11,992 nt of DNA from Eubacterium sp. Its GTDB lineage: Bacteria; Bacillota; Clostridia; Lachnospirales; Lachnospiraceae. Numbering within the stretch: position 1 is the first letter of the stretch; the number at the start of each line of letters is the position of its first letter. Below the pieces are notes generated by a model that had not been told where the DNA came from, did not search any database, and was given only the letters and a program-made list of their open reading frames with translations. The position numbers and the translations under genes are program-made. Positions 1-6,010 of this stretch are shown here, one piece after another. The stretch covers positions 1-11,992 of the forward strand of contig JALFIK010000184.1 of NCBI GenBank assembly GCA_022776205.1, given 5' to 3'.

Positions 1-14
1 TCAATCTTTGTCAT
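1..14 (-). CDS. Possible start of a gene leaving the left edge
   Basis: On the minus strand an ATG at 14-12 is followed by ACA AAG ATT and then the window ends. A purine-rich AGAGAGG about ten bases upstream could be its ribosome binding site, and a TATAAT lies further upstream (54-59 on the plus strand), without a good -35 box. Only four codons are visible, so neither coding status nor function can be judged. If real, it would be divergent from the gene at 226-600. Confidence 0.25.
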
Positions 15-90
15 TTTGCAAATCCTCTCTCTTTAGAAATGTATTTTCCTCTTATTATAATAGTCTTCACGAAAAAATAATAGATGGATA

Positions 91-120
91 TTGAAAAAAA
101 TTAGCGATTCATTGTATAAT
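91..120 (+). promoter_or_regulatory. Sigma-A promoter for the 226-600 gene
   Basis: TTGAAA at 91-96 and a perfect TATAAT at 115-120 are separated by 18 bp. The transcript would start near 127, giving a leader of roughly 100 nt. This leader holds a small hairpin (ATGGG 166-170 with CCCAT 178-182) and no riboswitch I can recognise. Confidence 0.6.
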
Positions 121-225
121 CATCACAGTCACTGATACAAATATGCAAGGTTTATTCGCTGGAAAATGGGGTAATTTCCCATCAAATAAAAAACATGGAA
201 ATACAGAAAGTGAGGTTTTATCTCT

Positions 226-600
226 ATGCTTCGAAATGATTTTGACTTAAGGCTTACTAATGAACTGATTGAATCCTACTTACGGATTGCTTACGGAATC
301 CGTCCCGATGAGTTTCTCGATTCCGAAAAAGGACTGATTGAAGATAATGTAATCTATCCGCAGTTAAAGCAACTGATACAGGAAGGTAAAATTAATGATG
401 CCGAAGACCTTCTGTATGAATATGCCAGTCCCATCAATCCGGATATCTTAAAAGTCGGTCTGTTTTTTTATTATGACCTGAACCGACTGGATGATGACGT
501 ACTCGAAAAGGCAGATTTCAGCCGGGAAGAAATCAATGAAGGACTTCACGAGCTTCTGCGTATCTACGATCAGGAAGAATTTGGAGCCATTTTTCGATAA
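226..600 (+). CDS. Small acidic hypothetical protein, DUF6483-like
   Basis: A 124-residue soluble protein with no signal peptide, membrane segment or cysteine. It looks largely helical: an N-terminal MLRNDFDLRLTNELIESYLR segment, then acidic amphipathic stretches, with LLHEL-type helix-rich sequence near the C-terminus. The opening (LRND followed by a helix, then a short repeat-like helical region) recalls the DUF6483 family of Firmicutes, whose function is unknown; this match is from memory. The ATG at 226 is preceded by a modest GTGAGG about ten bases upstream and by a good promoter at 91-120, so it is probably a single-gene transcript. It converges on the broken LysR gene, whose stop is 50 bp beyond its own stop. 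I see no link to the selenium genes beyond proximity. Confidence 0.75.
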   Translation: MLRNDFDLRLTNELIESYLRIAYGIRPDEFLDSEKGLIEDNVIYPQLKQLIQEGKINDAEDLLYEYASPINPDILKVGLFFYYDLNRLDDDVLEKADFSREEINEGLHELLRIYDQEEFGAIFR

Positions 601-650
601 CCCTCACTGTCTGGCTTCCGGCAAAACTATGGCAATAACCCCGAGTAGAA

Positions 651-1446
651 TCAAGTAGTAAAATACTCCATGACAAATCGGATAAAAGATTTTTGTATTT
701 CCGGCTGAAAATTCTCCGGACGGTATACGAGATAAATATTTCTGGAGAAATTTTCAGCAGGTAAGGGATAAATAAGAACTTTTTCCTGTCGGTACAGGGA
801 AGAAACCGAATGGCGCGAAACGATAGATATACCGATTCCTTCCACAATCATATGGCGTAGTGTCTCAGCATTATCTACAATCACGGAAATGTTCAGATCT
901 TTTTCCGACAGTCCAAGTTCGGACAGACTTTCCATTGACTCCCGCAAAGTGCCTGAATCTTCTTTTCTTATTAAATAAGGGCATTTTAATATTTCCGCCA
1001 GATCTCCCTTTTCCAAAAGATTCCTGTATTCTTTTGTCGCCGGAAGAGCCAGGACCATGGTGTCCTTTGCCACAGGAAAAAAGGTGCATACACTTTCTGT
1101 CTTTGTCCCCACAAACCCAAGATCCAGACTTCCCTCCTCCACTCTCTCAATTATTTTCATACTGTCACGACATACTACTTCCATCCGTATTCCTTTTTCT
1201 TTTTCCAAAAAAGCACCCGCCACTTTCGGAAGAATATACTGAGACGGAACAGATGAAGTACCGATTTTTAAAAGAAGGTTCTCCTCCCCTCTTACCTCCC
1301 GGACAGCCTTCTCGTGGAGAGCAAGGATATCCGTATGCAATATGTGCGCTCACAGTAGACTGCGATAAATGCATTTTCTTCGCCGCTGATAAAAAGCCCC
1401 TGGCATCCACCACATTCACAAATACTTTAAGCTGATGTATATCCAT
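651..1446 (-). pseudogene. Broken selenium-associated LysR-type regulator
   Basis: The intact family binds DNA through an N-terminal winged helix and senses an effector through a C-terminal periplasmic-binding-like domain. Two pieces are present in different frames. From the ATG at 1446 (after AAGGAGG) the first 35-36 residues, MDIHQLKVFVNVV to TVSAHI, are a normal LysR helix-turn-helix. Reading then jumps frame near 1338 to HTDILALHEKAV and a full effector domain (GTSSVPSQYILPKV, LDLGFVGTK) ending at 651. About 32 residues that normally lie between them, the wing and linker with the usual LEEELG and T-x-x-G patterns, are missing. The net change is 3n+2 bases, roughly 95-98 bp. No single frame yields a regulator. 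Position and sequence style match the LysR proteins that sit beside selD/yedF in clostridia. A functional gene made by frameshifting is unlikely because the wing would still be absent. Confidence 0.8.
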
Positions 1447-1585
1447 AAAAACCTCCTTTTTTGATAGTCTACCATTTATATCGTTTTTTTCAATATAATT
1501 ATTTGTTTTATCGAAACTCTATATTTTACATCGTTCCGATAATGTATTAAACTAAAATTACTAAAATACAAAAAGGAGACCTGAA
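1447..1585. promoter_or_regulatory. Divergent control region between LysR gene and selD
   Basis: This A/T-rich 139-bp region separates the two divergent genes. ATCG recurs at 1480-1483, 1510-1513 and 1530-1533, the last within the dyad ATCG-TTC-CGAT at 1530-1540. TTATCG (1508-1513) and CGATAA (1537-1542) form a wider inverted pair. Such a dyad between a LysR gene and its divergent target is the usual place for a LysR binding site. A possible minus-strand promoter is TTGAAA (1488-1493) with TAGACT (1466-1471), spacing 16. A weak plus-strand one for selD is TTTACA (1525-1530) with TAAACT (1548-1553), spacing 17. Promoter assignments are tentative. Confidence 0.5.
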
Positions 1586-2617
1586 ATGGAACAGGAGAAA
1601 TTATTTTGTAAAGGGGGCGGCTGCACTGCAAAACTGGGTGCCGGAATTTTAAGCCATGTGCTGGAACGCCTTCCAAAGGGACCGGCTGATGGAAATCTTC
1701 TGGTAGGATATGACAGTAAAGATGATGCGGCAGTTTATCGTCTCACAGATGATCTTGCCTTTGTCCAGACTCTGGATTTCTTTCCTCCCATGGTAGATGA
1801 CCCCTATATTTTCGGAAAAATTGCAGCAACAAATGCGCTAAGTGATATCTATGCCATGGGCGGAGAAGTAAAAACCGCTCTGAACATTGTTTGTTTTCCT
1901 GAAAAAATGGATTTAAATATTCTCGGAGAAATTATGCGGGGCGGTGCCGAAAAGGTGATTGAGGCAGGCGGCACTCTGGCCGGAGGGCATTCCATTGCGG
2001 ATACGGAAGTGAAATATGGTCTGTCTGTGACAGGTATTGTGCATCCCGATAAAATTTATTCCAATAACGGGGCCAGGCCGGGTGATGCCCTGATTCTCAC
2101 AAAGCGTCTCGGTGTGGGAATTATCTGCACGGCAAACCGGGTAAAAGAAGCATCCGGGGAAGCCATGGATGCCGTGATCGAATCCATGACAACATTAAAC
2201 AAATCAGCCGCAGAATGCTGCCGGGATTTCTCAATTCATGCCTGTACGGATGTAACCGGCTTCAGTTTTCTCGGCCACCTGCATGAGATGATGGATAACC
2301 GACTGTCCTGCCGGATTCATGCACAAAAAGTTCCGATTTTTACAGAGGCACTTCACCATGCCGACGAATTTCTTCTCACAGCGGCCGGACAGAGAAACCG
2401 GAATTTTACAGGACCCTATGTCCGTTTTGAAAATGTCTCATTTGCAATGGAAGAAATTTTATTTGATCCCCAAACATCCGGCGGCCTCTTAATTGCTCTG
2501 CCAAAAGAAGATGCCAAAGCCCTCAGAAATAAATTACGATCCGTCGGACTGCCTGCTGAAATTGTGGGGAATGTAACAGAAAAAACAACACCGGAAATTC
2601 TTGTTACCGGTGAATAA
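1586..2617 (+). CDS. selD: Selenide, water dikinase (selenophosphate synthetase)
   Basis: SelD makes selenophosphate from selenide and ATP, the activated selenium donor for selenocysteine, selenouridine and the labile selenium cofactor of some molybdenum hydroxylases. The 343-residue length is typical. The glycine-rich N-terminal loop reads CKGGGCTAK: Cys13 and Lys16 align with the catalytic Cys17 and Lys20 of E. coli SelD. The catalytic position is an ordinary Cys codon (TGC), not selenocysteine. Other family landmarks are TLDFFPPMVDDPYIFG (Asp64), NALSDIYAMGG (Asp87), the GGHSI loop (133-137), TDVTGFSFLGHL (Asp222) and DPQTSGG (294-300). The ATG at 1586 follows AAAAGGAGA at a good distance. 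It is the first gene of selD-yedF-DUF3343, with yedF 30 bp downstream, and is divergent from the broken LysR gene. Confidence 0.95.
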   Translation: MEQEKLFCKGGGCTAKLGAGILSHVLERLPKGPADGNLLVGYDSKDDAAVYRLTDDLAFVQTLDFFPPMVDDPYIFGKIAATNALSDIYAMGGEVKTALNIVCFPEKMDLNILGEIMRGGAEKVIEAGGTLAGGHSIADTEVKYGLSVTGIVHPDKIYSNNGARPGDALILTKRLGVGIICTANRVKEASGEAMDAVIESMTTLNKSAAECCRDFSIHACTDVTGFSFLGHLHEMMDNRLSCRIHAQKVPIFTEALHHADEFLLTAAGQRNRNFTGPYVRFENVSFAMEEILFDPQTSGGLLIALPKEDAKALRNKLRSVGLPAEIVGNVTEKTTPEILVTGE

Positions 2618-2647
2618 TTAAAAATTGATACAGAAAGGACAAAAAAG

Positions 2648-3283
2648 ATGATAAAAGTAAATGCTCTGGGCGATGCCTGTCCGATTCCAGTTGTAAAAAC
2701 GAAAAATGCCATTCGTGAATTAAAGGGAGCCGGCACCGTGGAAACCCTCGTTGATAACGAAATTGCCGTCCAAAACCTGACAAAAATGGCTGTTCAGAAA
2801 GGTTATGGAGTCTTCTCAGAAAAAATCAGTGACGGGGAATATAAAGTCACAATGACCATCAGCGAAGAAGCCGGAAAAAATGCCGCACAGGATAAGGCGG
2901 CATCTGTCGAAACAGAACTCTGTCCGGTTACCCCGGCCTCTTCCAAAAAAACTGTTGTCGTAATAAGCTCCGATCAAATGGGAACCGGCAGCGAGGAACT
3001 GGGGAAAACATTATTAAAGGGATTTCTTTATGCCCTCAGTCAGCAGGATGAACTTCCTGCCACTATTCTCTTTTACAACAGCGGTGCCCGAATCACCTGC
3101 GAAAACTCTGCATCGATAGAAGACTTAAAAGCACTTTCCCAGGCCGGTGTGGAGATTCTCACCTGCGGTACCTGCCTGAATTTCTATGGGCTGTCCGATA
3201 AATTGCAGGTGGGCGAAGTAACAAATATGTATGTAATTGCAGAAAAAATGACCGGTGCGGATCTGGTGGTGAAACCATGTTAA
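2648..3283 (+). CDS. yedF: Selenium metabolism protein YedF
   Basis: A 211-residue two-domain protein. Residues 1-70 are a TusA/SirA-like sulfur-carrier domain with the signature ACPIPVVKTKN; Cys11 would carry sulfur or selenium as a persulfide or perselenide. Residues about 100-205 are a DsrE-like domain (TVVVISSDQMGTGSEELG) with a CGTC pair at 173-176. The chain ends in Cys211. A polar, Ala/Lys/Glu-rich linker joins the domains. This architecture is the YedF family that travels with SelD. It is thought to help deliver or store selenium, although its biochemistry is not settled. GAAAGGA precedes the ATG. The stop overlaps the start of the next gene by 7 bp, so translation is probably coupled. 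Confidence 0.92.
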   Translation: MIKVNALGDACPIPVVKTKNAIRELKGAGTVETLVDNEIAVQNLTKMAVQKGYGVFSEKISDGEYKVTMTISEEAGKNAAQDKAASVETELCPVTPASSKKTVVVISSDQMGTGSEELGKTLLKGFLYALSQQDELPATILFYNSGARITCENSASIEDLKALSQAGVEILTCGTCLNFYGLSDKLQVGEVTNMYVIAEKMTGADLVVKPC

Positions 3284-3516
3284 AAAAGAAAAAACCGGCT
3301 TTCATCATTGCCTTCGATGCAACTATCCAGGCAATGGCCGCCGACAGGCATGCCGCAAAATGCGGCCTGCCCGGTCGTCTTATTCCTGTCCCCCGCGAAA
3401 TTACCGCCGGCTGCGGACTGGCCTGGAAAGCCGAACCGGAAGAGGAAGAACTTCTTTTGTCTTCTTTTAAGAAAGCCGGAATCAAATGGGCATCCACTCA
3501 TGTACTCTCCATCTGA
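3277..3516 (+). CDS. DUF3343 putative Se/S carrier-like protein
   Basis: A 79-residue protein, usual for DUF3343 (Se/S carrier-like). The family hallmark is present: the IPVPREITAGCGLAWK segment with Cys46 as the likely selenium or sulfur attachment site. A second Cys29 lies in AAKCGLPGR. The N-terminus AFIIAFDATIQAMAADR matches the opening beta-strand and helix of the family. It starts inside the end of yedF (ATGTTAA overlap, 3277-3283), so it is co-translated with it and must belong to the selenium operon. In other genomes the family sits near selD, yedF and selenium-dependent molybdenum hydroxylase genes. The exact reaction is unknown. It is the last gene before the terminator at 3525. Confidence 0.85.
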   Translation: MLKKKKPAFIIAFDATIQAMAADRHAAKCGLPGRLIPVPREITAGCGLAWKAEPEEEELLLSSFKKAGIKWASTHVLSI

Positions 3517-3524
3517 GATTATAA

Positions 3525-3563
3525 AAAAAGGAAACAGTATGACAAACATCCTGTTTCCTTTTT
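3525..3563. terminator. Bidirectional intrinsic terminator
   Basis: A perfect 13-bp stem (3525-3537 with 3551-3563) surrounds a 13-nt loop. It is flanked by A-rich sequence on the left and T-rich sequence on the right, so either strand gives a hairpin followed by a U-tract. It ends the selD-yedF-DUF3343 operon on the plus strand and the dhaMKL operon on the minus strand. Confidence 0.88.
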
Positions 3564-3581
3564 CATATGTCCTGTATGAAA

Positions 3582-4232
3582 TTAATCCGGCATATTATTA
3601 TAAAAAACTTCTAAAATTTCTGCAGCAGAAGCGGCTCCCGGGTCCAGATGACCGATGGCACGCTCACCCAGACGCATCGCACGCCCTTTCGTCGCCACAA
3701 TATTTCTGGTGGACTCAAGACCGGCTTTTCCTGCTTCTACTGCTTTTGCCATAGCTTCTTTGGCAGGCGTTCCTTTTTCATACTCTGCTCTCAATGTTTC
3801 AACGGCAGGAACAAAGGTATCGAGCATCGTCTTCTCACCTGTCGTGGATTTTCCCCGCTTTTTGATAACAGCCACACCGGATTCCATCATCTCAACGAAT
3901 TCTCCAAATGTAACTCCCTCATCCGGTCCCTTGGTCTTTACCGGAATTCCGAATTTCATAAAAAAGCTGCCATACAACGGTCCGGAAGAGCCACCGACTT
4001 TATCTAAAAGGGCCTTTCCCACCTCTTTATAAAAGTCTTTGATACTGTCGTCTTTCCATGTCTCGATATTTTTACTTACTTCACGAAATCCGATGGAAAG
4101 ATTAATTCCGTGATCTCCGTCACCGATTGCGGAATCCAGTTCAGTAAAATAATCTTTTCTGTCTTCTGCCAAAACAATAAGATCTCTGATTACTTTTACA
4201 AAATAGTCTTTCTCTAAAATATATTCACTCAT
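3582..4232 (-). CDS. dhaL: Dihydroxyacetone kinase ADP-binding subunit DhaL
   Basis: DhaL carries the ADP that is phosphorylated by DhaM and hands the phosphate to dihydroxyacetone bound on DhaK. The 216-residue length is typical of the stand-alone subunit. The metal/nucleotide motif LDSAIGDGDHG supplies Asp33, Asp38 and Asp40, matching the three Asp of E. coli DhaL. Further family segments are GKALLDKVGGSSGPLYGSFFM, KRGKSTTGEKTMLD and the C-terminal RAMRLGERAIGHLDPGAAS lid. AAAGGA lies before the ATG. It is the last gene of dhaM-dhaK-dhaL, separated from dhaK by 72 bp that contain a strong stem-loop, and is closed by the shared terminator. Confidence 0.95.
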   Translation of the reverse strand: MSEYILEKDYFVKVIRDLIVLAEDRKDYFTELDSAIGDGDHGINLSIGFREVSKNIETWKDDSIKDFYKEVGKALLDKVGGSSGPLYGSFFMKFGIPVKTKGPDEGVTFGEFVEMMESGVAVIKKRGKSTTGEKTMLDTFVPAVETLRAEYEKGTPAKEAMAKAVEAGKAGLESTRNIVATKGRAMRLGERAIGHLDPGAASAAEILEVFYNNMPD

Positions 4233-4258
4233 CTTTCTCGTCCTTTTATATAATTTAT

Positions 4259-4282
4259 GCAGCCTGCCCTTCGGCAGGCTGC
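4259..4282 (-). promoter_or_regulatory. Perfect stem-loop between dhaK and dhaL
   Basis: GCAGCCTGCC (4259-4268) pairs fully with GGCAGGCTGC (4273-4282) around a 4-nt loop, giving a G/C-rich 10-bp hairpin in an otherwise A/T-rich gap. In the operon direction (minus strand) no U-tract follows, so it is not a classic terminator there. An intercistronic hairpin like this can protect the upstream mRNA or partly stop transcription, which would change the DhaK to DhaL ratio. That role is inferred. Confidence 0.6.
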
Positions 4283-4304
4283 TTTCAAAACCTTCATAAA
4301 TGTG

Positions 4305-5321
4305 CTATTTCTGTGTAAAATATGGAGTGTCACAAGGAGCATCCATTAACTCTTTCAGCTCATCATCCAGCTTCATTAAAGTAACGGACATTCCTGCCAT
4401 ATCCATGGAGCAGGCAAACGGTCCAACAAGGGCTTTATATACTTTGATTCCTTTTTCTTCAAGAATCTGAGCAACTCTTCGGTAGCAGACATGGAGATCC
4501 ATAAGCGGGGTAGCTCCAAGACTGTTCACCAGAACATACACCTCGTCACCTTCCACAAACGGAAGATCCTTTAAAATCGGATCCATGATCTCATCAATTA
4601 CTTTATCCGCTGTATCAATCTTGCCTCTTCTGATTCCCGGCTCACCATGAATACCCATACCGATTTCCATGTCTCCATCTTCCATATCAAAGATCGGACC
4701 ACCTTTTGCCGGTAATGTTGCTGAAGACATTGCAACACCCATGGAACGGGTATTTGCATTGGCTTTCTCGGCTGCAGCGACTACCTCATCAAGATCTGCA
4801 CCCGTTGCTGCCTTTGCACCTGCTACTTTGAATACGAAGAAGTCGCCGGCAATTCCTCGTCTGTCTTCAATATTATCAGATGAAACCACATCGTCCGTTA
4901 CAAGAACGGTCTTTACCGTAATGTCATCTTCGTCCTCTGCCTCTTCCGCACCCATATCAAAGTTCATTACATCTCCGGCATAATTTCCGTAAAGATAAAT
5001 ACATCCCTTGCCGTTATCACAGGCTTTTGCTGCCGCATAACATGGATCCGGAGAAGGAGAAGTATTAATGTTACCGATTACAACAGCATCCGCAAAATTT
5101 TCTCCCACATATCCAATAAAAAGAGGTTCATGGCCGGAACCGCCGCCGATAATCACGCCTACTTTATCCTTTGTTCCGGCATCATTGGCAACAACAACAC
5201 GTCCCTGTGCCTCGTCAAGATCGCATTTCTTCACATACTGTTTGTGTGCACCCACATACCCGTCGATCATCTCTTCTACAATGTCATATGGATCGTTAAA
5301 TAATCTTTTAATTTTTGCCAT
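4305..5321 (-). CDS. dhaK: Dihydroxyacetone kinase substrate-binding subunit DhaK
   Basis: DhaK binds dihydroxyacetone covalently through a histidine and receives phosphate from DhaL-ATP to form dihydroxyacetone phosphate in the cytoplasm. It has 338 residues, slightly shorter than E. coli DhaK. Visible landmarks are IIGGGSGHEP with His64 (the active-site gating His), GNYAGDVMNFDMG with Asp117, and GMGIHGEPG with His225, the expected hemiaminal-forming residue. The C-terminal part VNSLGATPLMDLHV and SLDM-like SMDMAGMSVTLMKLD is typical. The ATG at 5321 is preceded by a very strong AGGGAGGT. It is the middle gene of dhaM-dhaK-dhaL; dhaM ends 85 bp upstream. Confidence 0.96.
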   Translation of the reverse strand: MAKIKRLFNDPYDIVEEMIDGYVGAHKQYVKKCDLDEAQGRVVVANDAGTKDKVGVIIGGGSGHEPLFIGYVGENFADAVVIGNINTSPSPDPCYAAAKACDNGKGCIYLYGNYAGDVMNFDMGAEEAEDEDDITVKTVLVTDDVVSSDNIEDRRGIAGDFFVFKVAGAKAATGADLDEVVAAAEKANANTRSMGVAMSSATLPAKGGPIFDMEDGDMEIGMGIHGEPGIRRGKIDTADKVIDEIMDPILKDLPFVEGDEVYVLVNSLGATPLMDLHVCYRRVAQILEEKGIKVYKALVGPFACSMDMAGMSVTLMKLDDELKELMDAPCDTPYFTQK

Positions 5322-5406
5322 GTTTCGTTACCTCCCTGATTCATATTCATAATATATTATTTGCTGCCGAATTTTTATCCGGCTTATTACCTTACCCAAA
5401 TATCCT

Positions 5407-5805
5407 TCAAATTTTATGTACGTCTCTGGCTTCCTCGGAAGCACGAATCACTTCATTCACATCATCTGAAATCGTTGCCTGAACAACACCTGACAAAGCT
5501 CCCTCCACAATCGGTGCATCAACAATCTGCACTTTCTCTGCCAGCTCTTCCTCAATCAGATCCATCGCAGTCTCCGCACTTAATATTGAACTTCCCAGAT
5601 CCGCATAAATCAGAATGTGATCGCAGTCTTCCATCGATTCAATCGCTTCCTGAATCTTAATTGCACTCGTTCCGATTCTTCCTCCGTCTGCACCCCCTGC
5701 AGCGATTACCGGAACAGAGCCGTCGTTCATCTCATTTACCAGTTCCTTAAGTCCCTTTGCGATATACTCGCTATGAGAAACCAGTATTACTCCTATTTTC
5801 CCCAT
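5407..5805 (-). CDS. dhaM: PTS-dependent dihydroxyacetone kinase phosphotransferase DhaM
   Basis: DhaM passes phosphate from HPr of the phosphotransferase system to ADP bound on DhaL. The protein has 132 residues, meaning only the EIIA-mannose-like domain, without the extra HPr and EI domains of E. coli DhaM; this short form is usual in Gram-positives. The phosphorylated residue is His11 in GVILVSHSEYIAKG. AAGGADGGRIGTS (35-47) and LIYADLGSSILSAETAMDL (69-87) are family signatures. It is the first gene of the operon, with a near-ideal promoter at 5857-5885 and GAGGG before the ATG. The presence of DhaM shows that phosphoenolpyruvate, through EI and HPr encoded elsewhere, and not ATP drives this kinase. 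Confidence 0.93.
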   Translation of the reverse strand: MGKIGVILVSHSEYIAKGLKELVNEMNDGSVPVIAAGGADGGRIGTSAIKIQEAIESMEDCDHILIYADLGSSILSAETAMDLIEEELAEKVQIVDAPIVEGALSGVVQATISDDVNEVIRASEEARDVHKI

Positions 5806-5856
5806 TGGTTTTCCCTCACTGTCTGTCTTATTTCTGAGTATTTCAACTTCAGTCTT

Positions 5857-5885
5857 ATTTTATCCCATGTAAGTTTGGATTTCAA
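5857..5885 (-). promoter_or_regulatory. Promoter of dhaMKL
   Basis: On the minus strand TTGAAA (5880-5885) and TAAAAT (5857-5862) are spaced by exactly 17 bp. The transcript would begin near 5850, about 45 nt before the dhaM ATG. Confidence 0.75.
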
Positions 5886-5930
5886 GTATTAATGCACAAA
5901 ATAGCCCATCTTTTCCCCTGAAAAACTATC

Positions 5931-5951
5931 ATTTTTACACAATGTAAAAAT
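5931..5951. repeat. A/T-rich perfect inverted repeat upstream of dhaM promoter
   Basis: ATTTTTACA (5931-5939) and TGTAAAAAT (5943-5951) form a perfect 9-bp inverted repeat around three bases. It lies about 45 bp upstream of the dhaM -35 box and directly behind the dehydrogenase terminator hairpin. It may be a regulator binding site or an extra A/T-rich termination hairpin. Confidence 0.55.
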
Positions 5952-5995
5952 GAGACCGTTGCAATAACGATCTTTCATCGCAACTGCAGACGGTC
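5946..5995 (-). terminator. Probable terminator of the alcohol dehydrogenase gene
   Basis: Just after the dehydrogenase stop, GACCGT (minus strand, 5995-5990) pairs with ACGGTC (5959-5954). TGCA/TGCA and CGAT/ATCG continue the stem with internal loops. CATTTTTA follows at 5951-5945. The stem is long but interrupted, so termination may be partial and some read-through into dhaMKL is possible. Confidence 0.55.
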
Positions 5996-6010
5996 CCGTT
6001 TCTTCATCCC

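Noticed and set aside
128..225. Riboswitch in the ~100-nt leader of the 226-600 gene
   Set aside because: Only one 5-bp hairpin is visible and no conserved core of a known riboswitch class could be recognised.
651..1340. Effector domain as a stand-alone 229-residue protein from the TTG at 1340
   Set aside because: The TTG has no ribosome binding site and lies at the deletion junction; the piece is more simply the tail of the broken LysR gene.
860..1435. Long plus-strand open frame (191 codons) opposite the LysR gene
   Set aside because: It is antisense to recognisable LysR coding sequence, is rich in Pro/Leu/Ser as expected for a mirror frame, and matches no family I know.
1165..1446. 93-residue protein from the LysR start codon as a genuine small gene
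   Set aside because: Only the first 36 residues look like a protein family; the rest is out-of-frame read-through of the effector-domain DNA.
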